64,000 nucleotides of DNA from Sphingobium sp. CAP-1 (GCF_009720145.1 NZ_CP046252.1:1550001-1614000), one strand, 5' to 3'. Positions 42,957 through 51,915 are shown, counted from the stretch's first letter. Notes: a model not told the origin generated them from the letters alone. A program made the numbers and translations.

Positions 42957-44150
42957 ATGGCTGATATCGAACCCCAGTCCACAGACGCCCGGCCGCTGCG
43001 CCGTGCGCGGACACCGCTGTCCCTGCCCCGCGAAATCGCGCTGCTGCTGCAAGGGGGCGGCGCGCTCGGCTCCTTCCAGTCGGGCGTTTATGAACATCTG
43101 GACGAACTGGGAATCGATGTCACCTGGGTCGCGGGCATCTCGATCGGCGCGGTCAACGCCGCGATCATCGCCGGCAATCCGCCACACCGCCGCATCAGCC
43201 GGCTGAAGAAATTCTGGTATACCGTGTCAGGCGGGATGCCCAATATCATCCTGCCGGAAATCGACCATATCCGCGAGGCGGCCCATCTGGGCGCCGCCGC
43301 CACCGTCGCCACCTTCGGCGTGCCGGGCATGTTCCGCCCGCGCCTGTGGCCCGCGACGCTGATGCCGGAGGGCACGCCGGGCGCGATCAGCTTCTATGAC
43401 AGTGCGCCGCTCAAGGACACGCTGGACGCCTGTGTCGACTGGGATCTGCTGAACGACGGGCCGGTACGGCTGTCGGTCGGCGCTGTCGATGTCGAAACGG
43501 GCAATTTCGCCTATTGGGACACGCGCGGGCCCGGCGGCAACACCCGCATCGACGCGCGCCACATCATGGCGTCGGGCGCGCTGCCCCCCGGCCTGCCGCC
43601 GATCGAGATTGACGGGCGCTGGTATTGGGATGGCGGCATCGTGTCCAACACCCCGCTATCCCATGTGCTGGACCATCAGAGCGAGGATATGCTGGTGTTT
43701 CAGGTCGACCTGTTCCCCGCCGAAGGGCCGATGCCGCGCCAGATGACCGATGTCTATTCGCGCATGAAGGACATTCAATATAGCAGCCGCACCCGGCAGG
43801 TGACGGACCAGTATCTGCGCCTGCGCCGCGAACATGGCGCGATCAAGGCCTTGCTCGACAAGCTGCCGCCCGAATATCAGGGCGGGGCGGAGGCGCAGAA
43901 GCTGCGCGACATGCTCGATTGCGGGTCGATCAACATCGTCCACCTGATCTACCGGTCGCGCAACTGGGAAAGCGGGGCGAAGGATTTCGAATTTTCCCGA
44001 TCGACCATGCTCGACCATTGGGCGCAGGGCCGCGAGGCGGTGGAGGAAGTGATGCACAAGGGCGACCTGATCGCGCGCAACATCCTCAACGGCAAGAGCG
44101 CGACCTTCGACCTCGACGAACCCGACCATCTCAAGGAGAAAAAGGCATGA
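42957..44150 (+). CDS. patatin-like phospholipase with DUF3734 C-terminus
   Basis: 397 residues. The patatin fold shows the oxyanion loop QGGGALGSFQSG (32-43), the nucleophile Ser62 in GISIGAVN and the catalytic Asp in DGGIVSNTP. The C-terminal third is the DUF3734 extension with YQGGAEAQKLRDML. In many alphaproteobacteria this type is paired with 3-hydroxybutyrate dehydrogenase, as here (4-bp overlap), which suggests a role around polyhydroxybutyrate granules. The start could also be ATG 42924; neither has a clear ribosome-binding site. Confidence 0.85.
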   Translation: MADIEPQSTDARPLRRARTPLSLPREIALLLQGGGALGSFQSGVYEHLDELGIDVTWVAGISIGAVNAAIIAGNPPHRRISRLKKFWYTVSGGMPNIILPEIDHIREAAHLGAAATVATFGVPGMFRPRLWPATLMPEGTPGAISFYDSAPLKDTLDACVDWDLLNDGPVRLSVGAVDVETGNFAYWDTRGPGGNTRIDARHIMASGALPPGLPPIEIDGRWYWDGGIVSNTPLSHVLDHQSEDMLVFQVDLFPAEGPMPRQMTDVYSRMKDIQYSSRTRQVTDQYLRLRREHGAIKALLDKLPPEYQGGAEAQKLRDMLDCGSINIVHLIYRSRNWESGAKDFEFSRSTMLDHWAQGREAVEEVMHKGDLIARNILNGKSATFDLDEPDHLKEKKA

Positions 44151-44938
44151 CCAGAAGCCTCGCCGGCAAGACCGCCCTCATCACCGGATCGACTTCGGGT
44201 ATCGGCCTGGCCTATGCCAAGGCGTTGGCCGGCGAAGGCGCGAATGTCGTCATCAACGGCTTTGGCGACGCGGCCGCGATCGAGACGGAGCGCGCGGGCC
44301 TGGAAGCGCTGTCGGGAGCGAAGGCGCTCTATTCGGGCCACGACCTGACCAAGGTGGACCAGATCGAGGCGATGATGAAGGAAGCCGCCGATGCGTTCGG
44401 CGGCGTCGACATCCTCATCAACAATGCCGGGATGCAACATGTCGCGCCGGTGGAGGAATTCCCGCTCGACAAATGGGATCTCATCATCGCGCTGAACCTG
44501 AACGCGGCGTTCCACACCACGCGGCTGGCCGTCCCCTATATGAAAGAGAAGAAGTGGGGCCGGATCATCCAGACCGCATCGGCCCATTCGCTGACCGCCT
44601 CCCCCTTCAAGAGCGCCTATGTGACGGCCAAACATGGCCTGGCCGGCTTCACCAAGACGGTGGCGCTGGAAGTCGCGACCTTTGGCATCACCGCCAACTG
44701 CATTTCGCCCGGCTATGTCTGGACCCCGCTGGTGGAAAACCAGATCCCCGACACGATGAAGGCGCGGAACATGACCCGCGAGCAGGTGATCAACGACGTG
44801 CTGCTGGCGGGACAACCGACCAAGCAGTTCGTGACCGCCGAACAGGTCGCCGCAACCGCCCTCTATCTGTGCAGCGACGCCGCCGCGCAGGTGACGGGCG
44901 CGAACCTGAGCATCGATGGCGGCTGGACGGCGCAATAG
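44147..44938 (+). CDS. bdhA: 3-hydroxybutyrate dehydrogenase
   Basis: 263 residues of the short-chain dehydrogenase family: cofactor motif GSTSGIG, NNAG, and the Ser-Tyr-Lys set in ASAHSLTASPFKSAYVTAKHG. FKSAYVTAKHG and SPGYVWTPLVENQIPD match 3-hydroxybutyrate dehydrogenases. It oxidises 3-hydroxybutyrate to acetoacetate with NAD. AAGGAG precedes the ATG, which overlaps the phospholipase stop. Confidence 0.92.
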   Translation: MTRSLAGKTALITGSTSGIGLAYAKALAGEGANVVINGFGDAAAIETERAGLEALSGAKALYSGHDLTKVDQIEAMMKEAADAFGGVDILINNAGMQHVAPVEEFPLDKWDLIIALNLNAAFHTTRLAVPYMKEKKWGRIIQTASAHSLTASPFKSAYVTAKHGLAGFTKTVALEVATFGITANCISPGYVWTPLVENQIPDTMKARNMTREQVINDVLLAGQPTKQFVTAEQVAATALYLCSDAAAQVTGANLSIDGGWTAQ

Positions 44939-45071
44939 GGGCGTCGCCTGTCGTAAAAGACACCCGGCCGGGGTCGATCCGCTTGCTGTCATCCGGGTCG
45001 GCCACCGCCGTAACAATCCCCCTTTAACGCTCGTAAAATCGCCCTATGCTGCTGCCCAGCAAGGGAGATTC

Positions 45072-46442
45072 ATGCATATGCGCCACGCGCTCACGGCCAT
45101 ATTGGCCGCCGTCAGCCTTTCGTCCATCGCCAGCGCCCAGTCGGCGCCCGCCCCGACACCGGCCGCCGCACCGGTCCCGCCCGCGCAGAGCGAGATCGGC
45201 GCGGCCGTGGCGAAGGATATGGACGGGTTGATGGCGCTCTATCGCGACCTGCACGCCAGTCCCGAACTGTCGTTGCAGGAAGTGAACACCGCCGCCAAGC
45301 TCGCCAAGCGGCTCAAGGCGCTGAAATTCGACGTGACCGAGAAGGTCGGCGGCACCGGCGTCGTCGCGGTGATGACCAACGGGTCCGGCCCGATCCTGCT
45401 GATTCGCGCCGACATGGACGGGCTGCCGGTGGTCGAGCAGACCGGCCTCGACTTCGCGTCAAAGGTGCGCACCAAGACGCCCGAAGGCGTGGAGACGGGC
45501 GTGATGCACGCCTGCGGCCATGACACGCACATGACCGCCTTCATCGAGACGGCCAAGCTGCTGGCCGCGCGCAGGAAGGACTGGAAGGGCACGCTGGTCA
45601 TGATCCTCCAACCCGCCGAAGAAGTGGGCAAGGGCGCGCGCGACATGCTGGAGGACGGCCTTTACACCCGCTTCCCGCGCCCGACCCACGCCATCGCCTT
45701 CCACGACGCCGCCAATCTGGAAGCGGGCGTGGTCGGCTATACGCCCGGCTATGCGCTGGCCAATGTCGACAGCGTCGATATTCTCATCAAGGGACTGGGC
45801 GGCCATGGCGCCTATCCGCAGACGACCAAAGACCCGATCGTGCTGGGCGCGCGGATCGTCACCACGCTCCAGACGCTCATCAGCCGCGAACAGGAGCCGC
45901 AAGACCCCGCCGTCGTCACCGTCGGCAGCTTTCAGGCGGGAGCGAAGCATAATATCATTCCCGACGAAGCGAAACTGCTGCTGACCGTGCGCAGCTACTC
46001 GGACGAGACGCGGGCGAAGCTGATCGAGGGAATCCGGCGGGTGGCGCGGGGAGAGGCGATCGCGGCAGGCCTGCCGGAGGACAGGATGCCGGTGGTGACG
46101 GTGAAGGACGAGTTCACCCCCTCCACCTACAACCCGCCCGAATTTGCCGAACAGATGGCCGGCCTGCTCAAGGGGCATTTCCCGGCGGGCCGCGTGGTCA
46201 AGACCCCGGCGGTGATGGGCGGCGAGGATTTCGGCCGCTTCTATCGCGCGGACAAGGCGATCAACAGCTTCATCTTCTGGGTCGGCGGCGTGCCGGCGGA
46301 CAGGATGGCGGCGGCGGCAGGCGGGCAAGTGACCTTGCCCTCGCTCCACAGTCCTTTCTGGGCGCCCGAAGCCGACAAGGTGATCGCCACCGCGAGCGAG
46401 GCGATGACGGTGCTGGCGCTGGATATTTTGAAGAAGGATTGA
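45072..46442 (+). CDS. exported M20-family metallohydrolase
   Basis: 456 residues: signal peptide ending SIASAQ, then the M20 amidohydrolase/peptidase domain with HACGHDTHM and the paired GGEDF, which carry the metal ligands, and a dimerisation domain insert (GLGGHGAYPQTTKDPI). It is similar to hippurate or N-acyl amino acid hydrolases. AAGGGAG at 45061-45067 fits ATG 45072 or 45078. Ends 19 bp before the vapC stop on the other strand. Confidence 0.87.
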   Translation: MHMRHALTAILAAVSLSSIASAQSAPAPTPAAAPVPPAQSEIGAAVAKDMDGLMALYRDLHASPELSLQEVNTAAKLAKRLKALKFDVTEKVGGTGVVAVMTNGSGPILLIRADMDGLPVVEQTGLDFASKVRTKTPEGVETGVMHACGHDTHMTAFIETAKLLAARRKDWKGTLVMILQPAEEVGKGARDMLEDGLYTRFPRPTHAIAFHDAANLEAGVVGYTPGYALANVDSVDILIKGLGGHGAYPQTTKDPIVLGARIVTTLQTLISREQEPQDPAVVTVGSFQAGAKHNIIPDEAKLLLTVRSYSDETRAKLIEGIRRVARGEAIAAGLPEDRMPVVTVKDEFTPSTYNPPEFAEQMAGLLKGHFPAGRVVKTPAVMGGEDFGRFYRADKAINSFIFWVGGVPADRMAAAAGGQVTLPSLHSPFWAPEADKVIATASEAMTVLALDILKKD

Positions 46443-46461
46443 GGGGTGAGGCCGAGCGGCG

Positions 46462-46854
46462 TCACAGCGCCGCCCGCAATCCCAGATGCGCGACGAACGG
46501 ATCGAAATCCCTGTCGCTATAGAGCAAGGCATGGCCGTCGCGAATGCAGCGGGTGGCGATGAAGCTGGCGATCGTCTTGCGCACCGTGACGCCGAGCGCG
46601 CGCAAATGGCGGAAATTGCGCGCCACCTCGATCGCCACATCCTCGCCGCCGATGGTGATGCAGTCCAGCGACGCGAACAGGTGCCGCACCCGATCGAAAT
46701 CGCAGTCGCTGCGACAGCCCTGCAACATTTCCGCCAGAATGAGATCGCCTGTCAACACAGGCTCGACGCCGAGCAGCGCGTCCAGCCGATCGGTCTGCGC
46801 CGTCGCGACGCCCCGGAAATAATCGATCCAGACGCCGCTATCGACCAGGATCAT
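46462..46854 (-). CDS. vapC: PIN-domain toxin, VapC family, with altered active site
   Basis: 130 residues: Asp5 (ILVDSGVWIDYF), Glu42 (LAEMLQG) and the C-terminal SDRDFDPF acids of the PIN ribonuclease fold are present. At the third acidic position, where related VapC proteins have RKTID, this one reads RKTIA (Ala96). VapC toxins cut tRNA or rRNA and need the acidic cluster for metal binding. Overlaps vapB by 4 bp. The toxin may be weakened or inactive. Confidence 0.88.
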   Translation of the reverse strand: MILVDSGVWIDYFRGVATAQTDRLDALLGVEPVLTGDLILAEMLQGCRSDCDFDRVRHLFASLDCITIGGEDVAIEVARNFRHLRALGVTVRKTIASFIATRCIRDGHALLYSDRDFDPFVAHLGLRAAL

Positions 46855-47045
46855 CCGTCGCGCCGCGCTGCGTCCAGATCACCCTGCCAATCGATGACAC
46901 CGCGCAGCGATCGCAATTCCGCCTGTTCGCTCAGTTGCACCAGCGTCCGCAACCCCTGCTCCACCGCTTCGCGCTTGGTCCGCAGGCCCGACGCCCGCAT
47001 CGCGCGCCGCATCAGATCATCATCGATAACGATATTCGTCCGCAT
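46851..47045 (-). CDS. vapB: antitoxin, VapB family
   Basis: 64 residues starting MRTNIVIDDDLMRRAMRASGLRTKREAVEQGL: a ribbon-helix-helix DNA-binding N-terminus of the type II antitoxin (DUF2191) class, followed by a short C-terminal toxin-binding part including IDWQGDLD. Upstream is a TGTGTATC/GATACACA dyad that likely serves as its own operator. Coupled to vapC. Confidence 0.88.
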   Translation of the reverse strand: MRTNIVIDDDLMRRAMRASGLRTKREAVEQGLRTLVQLSEQAELRSLRGVIDWQGDLDAARRDG

Positions 47046-47047
47046 GA

Positions 47048-47075
47048 TGTGTATCCTTTTCCATATTGATACACA
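47048..47075. promoter_or_regulatory. operator-like dyad upstream of vapB
   Basis: TGTGTATC and GATACACA, perfect 8-bp arms with a 12-bp spacer, immediately before the vapB start. Ribbon-helix-helix antitoxins normally repress their own operon through such dyads. Confidence 0.6.
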
Positions 47076-47126
47076 TAAGGCCGGATGTAACCGGCGGCAA
47101 GAGGCACCCCTTGCCGCCCCTCCCCA

Positions 47127-47840
47127 TCACGCCCCGAAACCGCCGTCGATCGTGTGCAGCGCGCCGGTGATGATGCCGGCTTCCGGGCCGGCCAGATAGG
47201 CGGCGAGGCCGGCGACTTCCTGACCCGTCGCATGGCGCCTGATTGCCATGAAGCCGTGCATCATCTCCGCCATCGGGCCGTCGGACGGGTTCATGTCGGT
47301 GTCGGTCGGGCCGGGCTGGATGATGTTGACAGTGATGCCGCGCGCGCCGAAATCGCGGGCCAGACCGCGCGCCATTCCCTGAAGCGCCGACTTGGTGAGC
47401 GCATAGGCCGCGCCGCCGGCGAACGGCATCCGGTCGCCATTGACCGATCCGATGACGATGATCCGGCCGCCGTCGCGCATCTGCCGCGCCGCCTCGACCG
47501 CCGCGTGATAGGGCGCGCGGACATTGATGTCGATCATCCGGTCGACCGCGTCGGCATCCAGCGTCAGCGGGTCGCCCATGACCAGCGCGCCGGCATTGAC
47601 GATCAATATGTCGAGCGCCCCCTGTCCTGCCACCACGTCGATCACCGCCTGCCGGTCGGCCGCGTCGGACTGGATCGCGGCCGCGCCGGTGTCCGCCGCC
47701 AGCGCCTGCGCGGCGTCGTGCGATCCGGCATAGGTGAAGGCGACGCTGGCGCCGTCGGCGGCGAAGCGGCGCACGATCGCCGCGCCAATGCCCCGGCTGC
47801 CGCCGAGAATAAGCGCCTTTTTGGAAGAGAAGTCGGTCAT
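47127..47840 (-). CDS. short-chain dehydrogenase, BdcA-like
   Basis: 237 residues, SDR fold: GGSRGIG cofactor loop, NAG, and the Ser-Tyr-Lys set (IGSVNG...YALTKSAL), ending GALHTIDGGFGA. Its length and its divergent pairing with a TetR regulator resemble BdcA/BdcR of E. coli, where BdcA binds cyclic-di-GMP and promotes biofilm dispersal. The resemblance is by overall pattern and context only; other SDR functions are possible. Confidence 0.8.
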   Translation of the reverse strand: MTDFSSKKALILGGSRGIGAAIVRRFAADGASVAFTYAGSHDAAQALAADTGAAAIQSDAADRQAVIDVVAGQGALDILIVNAGALVMGDPLTLDADAVDRMIDINVRAPYHAAVEAARQMRDGGRIIVIGSVNGDRMPFAGGAAYALTKSALQGMARGLARDFGARGITVNIIQPGPTDTDMNPSDGPMAEMMHGFMAIRRHATGQEVAGLAAYLAGPEAGIITGALHTIDGGFGA

Positions 47841-47859
47841 GTCGCTGATCCTTGCTAAA

Positions 47860-47920
47860 TTTGTAATGATCGCTATATAAATCAGCGAAAGAGCAGGTCA
47901 AGGTATTTTTGTAGTGATCG
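47860..47920. promoter_or_regulatory. direct repeats between the SDR and TetR genes
   Basis: TTTGTAATGATCG at 47860-47872 and TTTGTAGTGATCG at 47908-47920, 12 of 13 identical and 48 bp apart, in the 73-bp gap between divergent genes. The second overlaps the GTG start of the TetR gene. Likely regulator-binding sites. Confidence 0.5.
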
Positions 47921-48507
47921 ATAAAGAAAAATCCAAAGGGCGCGGCCGCCCCCGCGCCTTTGACCGGGACCGGGCGCTGGATCAGGCGCAGGCGCTGTTC
48001 CATGCGCAGGGCTATGAGGGCGTTGGCGTCGCCGCCCTGGCCGAAGCGATGGGGGTCAATCCGCCCAGCCTCTATGCCGCCTTCGGCAGCAAGGCCGGCC
48101 TGTTCGAGCAGGTGCTGGACCGTTATGCCCGCGCGGCATTGCCGGTCGACGCGCTGCTGGCCGAAGGGGCGGAGCCGGTCGCGGCGCTGACCGCGCTGCT
48201 GCGCACGGCAGCGGCACTCTACACCGCCGATCCGCGCGCGCCGGGCTGTCTGGTGCTGGAGGGCGCGCGCGGGGCCGACCCCGACGCGGCCTTGCGCGCG
48301 CGCGTCTGGCGCGAGGCCAGCGCCGCGCGAGTGCGCGCCTTCGTCGCCCTCAGCCACCCGGACAAGGCGGATGTGGTGGCCGACTATATGGTGACGATCA
48401 TGTCCGGCCTGTCCGCCGATGCCCGCGCCGGGCAGGAGGCGGCGCGACTGGCCGCCGTCGCCGACATGGCGGCGCTGGCGATCGCGGCGATGCTGGCGAA
48501 GGGGTGA
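47914..48507 (+). CDS. TetR/AcrR family transcriptional regulator (BdcR-like)
   Basis: 197 residues from a GTG at 47914. N-terminal helix-turn-helix with GRPRAFDRDRALDQAQALFHAQGYEGVGVAALAEAMGVNPPSLYAAFGSK spread over residues 10-60, followed by a TetR ligand-binding domain with one Cys in PGCLVLEG. Divergent from the SDR gene and presumably its repressor. No better start exists; the GTG lies within a repeat element. Confidence 0.85.
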   Translation: MIDKEKSKGRGRPRAFDRDRALDQAQALFHAQGYEGVGVAALAEAMGVNPPSLYAAFGSKAGLFEQVLDRYARAALPVDALLAEGAEPVAALTALLRTAAALYTADPRAPGCLVLEGARGADPDAALRARVWREASAARVRAFVALSHPDKADVVADYMVTIMSGLSADARAGQEAARLAAVADMAALAIAAMLAKG

Positions 48508-48511
48508 GCGC

Positions 48512-49546
48512 TTATTGCGGCCGATGCCCCTTGCGCCATTTGGTCCACAGGTGCCGCGCCAGCATCAGCGGCGGCATCCGCAACCAGTGCGACCGGACAT
48601 AGAAGGCGAACACCAGCAGCTTGCGGGTTTCGCGTCCCCAGCCGTCGCGGGCGAGCAGCCGGGCTATAAACAAGCGATCAGACCAGCGCAGTTTGTAATC
48701 AACGGTTATCGGTGTCCGATAGGCTTTGACCGGCGTGCCATAAAGCCGGTGGGACAGCCGCAGCGCCCGCCATAAAGCGGCCGTGAGTTGATGGCTTGCC
48801 GCCGCCTCGAACAGCGACAGATAGAAATCTTCGTCCGCTTCGCTGCCCTCCATACACAGGCAGTGAATATCCCACAGATTGCGCAGCCCGCCCTGCAAAT
48901 CGCCGTCCGCCAGCATATGCGTTGCGGCATGGACGATGCGGTCCTGCGCCGACAGGATCGATAACCCGTCGCCTATGGGAAGGGCGTCGGCGATCATCGC
49001 CGCCGCGTCCGGGGTCTGGCGCGCGGTCAGGGGCAGAACGGTGTGATGTACGTCGATCAGCCGGTCACGCTCGACATGGATCAGCGGTGGCAGTTCGTGC
49101 ATCCATTGCCGATAATAGGCGTCGTCATAGGCGTCCTCCTTCACCCATTCCCAGCCTGCCGCGATCAGCGCCTGCTCCACCGCCGCCATCGCGTCGCGCG
49201 GCACGAGAATGTCGAGATCACCGATGAAGCGCCCCTGCCCCGCCTTGAGGCCGGCCGCCGCATAGGCCGTGCCCTTGAGCAATATGACCGGCAGGCCCAA
49301 TGGGGCGAGCGCCAGCGCGGCGCGATCCGCCTCCCACAAGGCCTGCTGCGCTTCCCGCGCCGCGTCGCGCTTCGCATCCTCCAATATGGGCCGCACCGCT
49401 GCTGGCGCATCGTCCAGCCGCCAGGCCAGAGCGCCGATCAGCCGTTCGGCCTTCGCCGCCGCGATCAGTCCGTTCCAGCCCGACGGGTCCAGCCCGGCGG
49501 CAACAGCGGGATCGCGCAGCACGCGCACCAGCAGCGCCGCGCTCAT
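48512..49546 (-). CDS. nucleotidyltransferase family protein (NTP_transf_5 type)
   Basis: 344 residues. The core LLKGTAYAAAGL followed by RFIGDLDILVPRDAM, with the acidic pair for metal binding, and LIDVHHTVLP downstream, mark the uncharacterised nucleotidyltransferase family PF14907. These enzymes sit beside HprK-related and PqqD-like proteins and in surface-polymer or peptide clusters. Last gene of the five-gene operon; overlaps the HprK-related gene by 4 bp (ATG 49546). Target unknown. Confidence 0.85.
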   Translation of the reverse strand: MSAALLVRVLRDPAVAAGLDPSGWNGLIAAAKAERLIGALAWRLDDAPAAVRPILEDAKRDAAREAQQALWEADRAALALAPLGLPVILLKGTAYAAAGLKAGQGRFIGDLDILVPRDAMAAVEQALIAAGWEWVKEDAYDDAYYRQWMHELPPLIHVERDRLIDVHHTVLPLTARQTPDAAAMIADALPIGDGLSILSAQDRIVHAATHMLADGDLQGGLRNLWDIHCLCMEGSEADEDFYLSLFEAAASHQLTAALWRALRLSHRLYGTPVKAYRTPITVDYKLRWSDRLFIARLLARDGWGRETRKLLVFAFYVRSHWLRMPPLMLARHLWTKWRKGHRPQ

Positions 49547-50406
49547 GCCAGTTCCGCCCATAGCCGGTCGACCAGATCGATCGCCGCCTCGCCGGAGGGA
49601 AAGTCGATCGCCCGCGCCGGCACTCCGGTCACGAAGCGGGTCAGCGCGGCGAAGGCCGGCTCCCCCAGCGCGACATAATTGGTCGATGCCTGCGTCAGGC
49701 GCATGAAGATTTCGCCCTGCCCCACCGGACGGACATCTTCGTCATGGCCGAAGCGCGGAAACAGCAGCAGCGCCGGCATCGCGCCCTGATCCATGCGCGC
49801 GACCGCATCGACGCGGGGGAGCATGTGGCGAATGTCGCCCTTGGCCGTGGCGCGGAGCAGCGGCCCCATGCGCGCGTCGCCCACTTCGCCCGCGACCACA
49901 TCGATCGCCCGGTTCTTGAGGCTGACGAGGCGCGGGAAAGGCAGGATCGCGCCCGTCTCCAGATCGAGCAGCGCAAACTCGTCGCCCATGAAGCGCCAGC
50001 CGCGCTCACCCAGCAAGGCCGCCAGGGTCGATTTGCCCGACCCGGATTCCCCGGTCATCACCAGCACGCGCCCGTCCTTCTCGACGCTCGATGCATGGAG
50101 CAGCAGGTGCCGCCGCCAGCCAAGCGCCATCTGCAAATTCATCCCCATTTCCGCCGCCAGCAGGCCATGGCTCAAACGCATCGGCGCGGCGTCGGCCAGC
50201 CCATGGTCGCCGGTGATGAAGATGGAGGGGCGGACGAAGCGGCGCGCCAGGCTGGTCGGCTGGAGCCGGACGGTGAAGTCGGCGATCGCGCCGCGCACAT
50301 CGGGATAGGCGGCGTAGAGACGCGCCAGCTCTGCGATCGGCTGCGCCCAGGCGGACCCGATGCGGAAGGTCGCCGGGCCGATGCGCAGGGTGATATGATG
50401 CCTCAT
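49543..50406 (-). CDS. HprK-related kinase A
   Basis: 287 residues. The C-terminal two-thirds resembles the HPr kinase catalytic domain: HASSVEKDG (around 104-111), the P-loop GESGSGKST at 119-127, and GDEFALLD at 141-148 as Walker-B-like. The N-terminus lacks the HprK regulatory domain. Together with the PqqD-like and nucleotidyltransferase neighbours (4-bp overlaps on both sides) it fits the uncharacterised HPr-rel-A system. No HPr is encoded nearby, so the phospho-acceptor is probably different. Confidence 0.85.
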   Translation of the reverse strand: MRHHITLRIGPATFRIGSAWAQPIAELARLYAAYPDVRGAIADFTVRLQPTSLARRFVRPSIFITGDHGLADAAPMRLSHGLLAAEMGMNLQMALGWRRHLLLHASSVEKDGRVLVMTGESGSGKSTLAALLGERGWRFMGDEFALLDLETGAILPFPRLVSLKNRAIDVVAGEVGDARMGPLLRATAKGDIRHMLPRVDAVARMDQGAMPALLLFPRFGHDEDVRPVGQGEIFMRLTQASTNYVALGEPAFAALTRFVTGVPARAIDFPSGEAAIDLVDRLWAELA

Positions 50407-50699
50407 GCCGGGCGCACCAGTCCCAGCGCGACCAATGTATCGAGATGCGCGCCGATCTCCGCCACTGCATCATCACGCGGGCCAAGGTCGAAATCGCGCG
50501 CCAGCCTGTCGTGCAGGTCAGGCGCGGTCAGCGCCGCGCCGTCGGCCATCTGCGCCAATATCTCCGGCACCGGGCTGATCACCATATGGGTCTGGCCCGA
50601 CCGATGATGATAGAGCAGCAGCAGATCGTCGAGCGCACAGGCGGTCATGTCGTCCCGCGCATCCCGGCGATAGGCTTTGATCGCGTCCAAATCCGGCAC
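50403..50699 (-). CDS. HPr-rel-A system PqqD family peptide chaperone
   Basis: 98 residues from GTG 50699: a small winged-helix protein of PqqD type (DLLLLYHHRSGQTHMVISPVPEILAQMADG, then LHDRLARDFDL). PqqD-type proteins bind leader peptides of ribosomal natural-product precursors. No radical SAM or precursor gene is recognised in this cluster, so its cargo is unknown. Overlaps the HprK-related gene by 4 bp and is 49 bp after the glycosyltransferase gene. Confidence 0.82.
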   Translation of the reverse strand: MPDLDAIKAYRRDARDDMTACALDDLLLLYHHRSGQTHMVISPVPEILAQMADGAALTAPDLHDRLARDFDLGPRDDAVAEIGAHLDTLVALGLVRPA

Positions 50700-50748
50700 C
50701 CCTGTCTACTGTCCCGCTCGCTGTAGCGCGCAAGACGTAGCCAAGTGC

Positions 50749-51915
50749 CTAACGCATCAGGACAGGACTGGCGACGGGTGGTTGGGTGGACGCCGCACCG
50801 ACCAGCGCTTCGAAGGCGCGCAGATAGCGGTCGAGCGCCCGATCGACGCCATGATCCCGCACCGCCGCCGCCAGTCGGGCGGGCGATGCCGGCCGGGCGA
50901 GCGTCTGTTCGATGGCGCGGGCAAAGGCGGCGGCGTCACCCACCGGCGTCACCGGATGCTGGCCGGCCTGCGCCAGGACCGGGCGGATATTGGGCGTGCT
51001 GTCGGTCGCCACCACCTGCGCGCCGCAGGCCAGCGCCTCGATCAGCGTGGCGCACAGCCCTTCCCAGCGGGAGGGCTGGAGCAGCAGGTCGGCCTGCCCC
51101 ATCAACGTAGCAAGCGCCACGGGATCGCCGACATAGCCGGCGAAATCGACCCGATCCGATATGCCCAGCGCAACGCACTGGCGCTGGAGATCGGCGTGCA
51201 GCGCGCCCTGCCCCGCAATGGTCAGCCGCCAGTCGAGATGCGGCAGGCGCGCCAGCGCATCAAGCGCGGTCGCCTGATCCTTCTGCGCGGTCAGCCGTCC
51301 GACCATTAACAGGCGATGGGGTGTGCCGGGCGTCCGCGGCTGGCGCGCCGCTCGCGCCTGCTCCATCGCGGCGGTCACGGTCGGGCGCGGCAGCAGCCGT
51401 ACGTCGCCGCTGTCCGCCAGCAACGCGCGGTCATGTTCGCCCATGACGATGGTAAGGGCGGACAGGCGGGCGATCGCGCGGAACTTGGTCAGCCGCGCCC
51501 AACCATTCGCGCCCCGCTGGTCGGGCCGCAGAATCGGGTTGGAAATGCGGCCGACCGCCTTGGTATCGCTGCCCAGTGCCGCCAGCGCGACCAGCATGTT
51601 GCTCTGATTGCCGGCGCTATAGAGAATGTCGGGCCGATGCCGCCGCACCATCGCGGCCAGAGCCGGGAATTGCGCGATCATCGACAGGCGGCGCTTGCCG
51701 CCGGGCGCGGCCACGCGGCGCACCGTCAGCGCCGGATCGATCAGATGCGCGCCCGCGCCCTGCGTTCGAGCCATCCACAGTTCGACCGGCACGCCGCGCC
51801 GTCGCAGATGGTTGGCGAGCAGAATGGCGACCCGGTCCAGCCCGCCATCGCCCGGTTCATACAGATAGACAGCCACCGAAAAGGCCCGCCCCGCCGGGCG
51901 GCGATACTGGAACAT
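50749..51915 (-). CDS. glycosyltransferase, GT4 family
   Basis: 388 residues. The N-terminal half begins FSVAVYLYEPGDGGLDRVAILLANHL and the C-terminal half holds LMVGRLTAQKDQATAL, DLLLQPSRWEGLCATLIEALACG and the E-x7-E pattern of GT4 retaining transferases. Sugar donor and acceptor unknown. It lies between the Tat-exported protein and the PqqD-like gene. Its ribosome-binding site lies within a predicted leader hairpin. Confidence 0.85.
   Translation of the reverse strand: MFQYRRPAGRAFSVAVYLYEPGDGGLDRVAILLANHLRRRGVPVELWMARTQGAGAHLIDPALTVRRVAAPGGKRRLSMIAQFPALAAMVRRHRPDILYSAGNQSNMLVALAALGSDTKAVGRISNPILRPDQRGANGWARLTKFRAIARLSALTIVMGEHDRALLADSGDVRLLPRPTVTAAMEQARAARQPRTPGTPHRLLMVGRLTAQKDQATALDALARLPHLDWRLTIAGQGALHADLQRQCVALGISDRVDFAGYVGDPVALATLMGQADLLLQPSRWEGLCATLIEALACGAQVVATDSTPNIRPVLAQAGQHPVTPVGDAAAFARAIEQTLARPASPARLAAAVRDHGVDRALDRYLRAFEALVGAASTQPPVASPVLMR

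Noticed and set aside
47020..48357. 445-codon minus-strand frame spanning the SDR gene and the TetR gene
   Set aside because: It is out of frame with the SDR and antisense to the TetR gene, both of which have clear family motifs.
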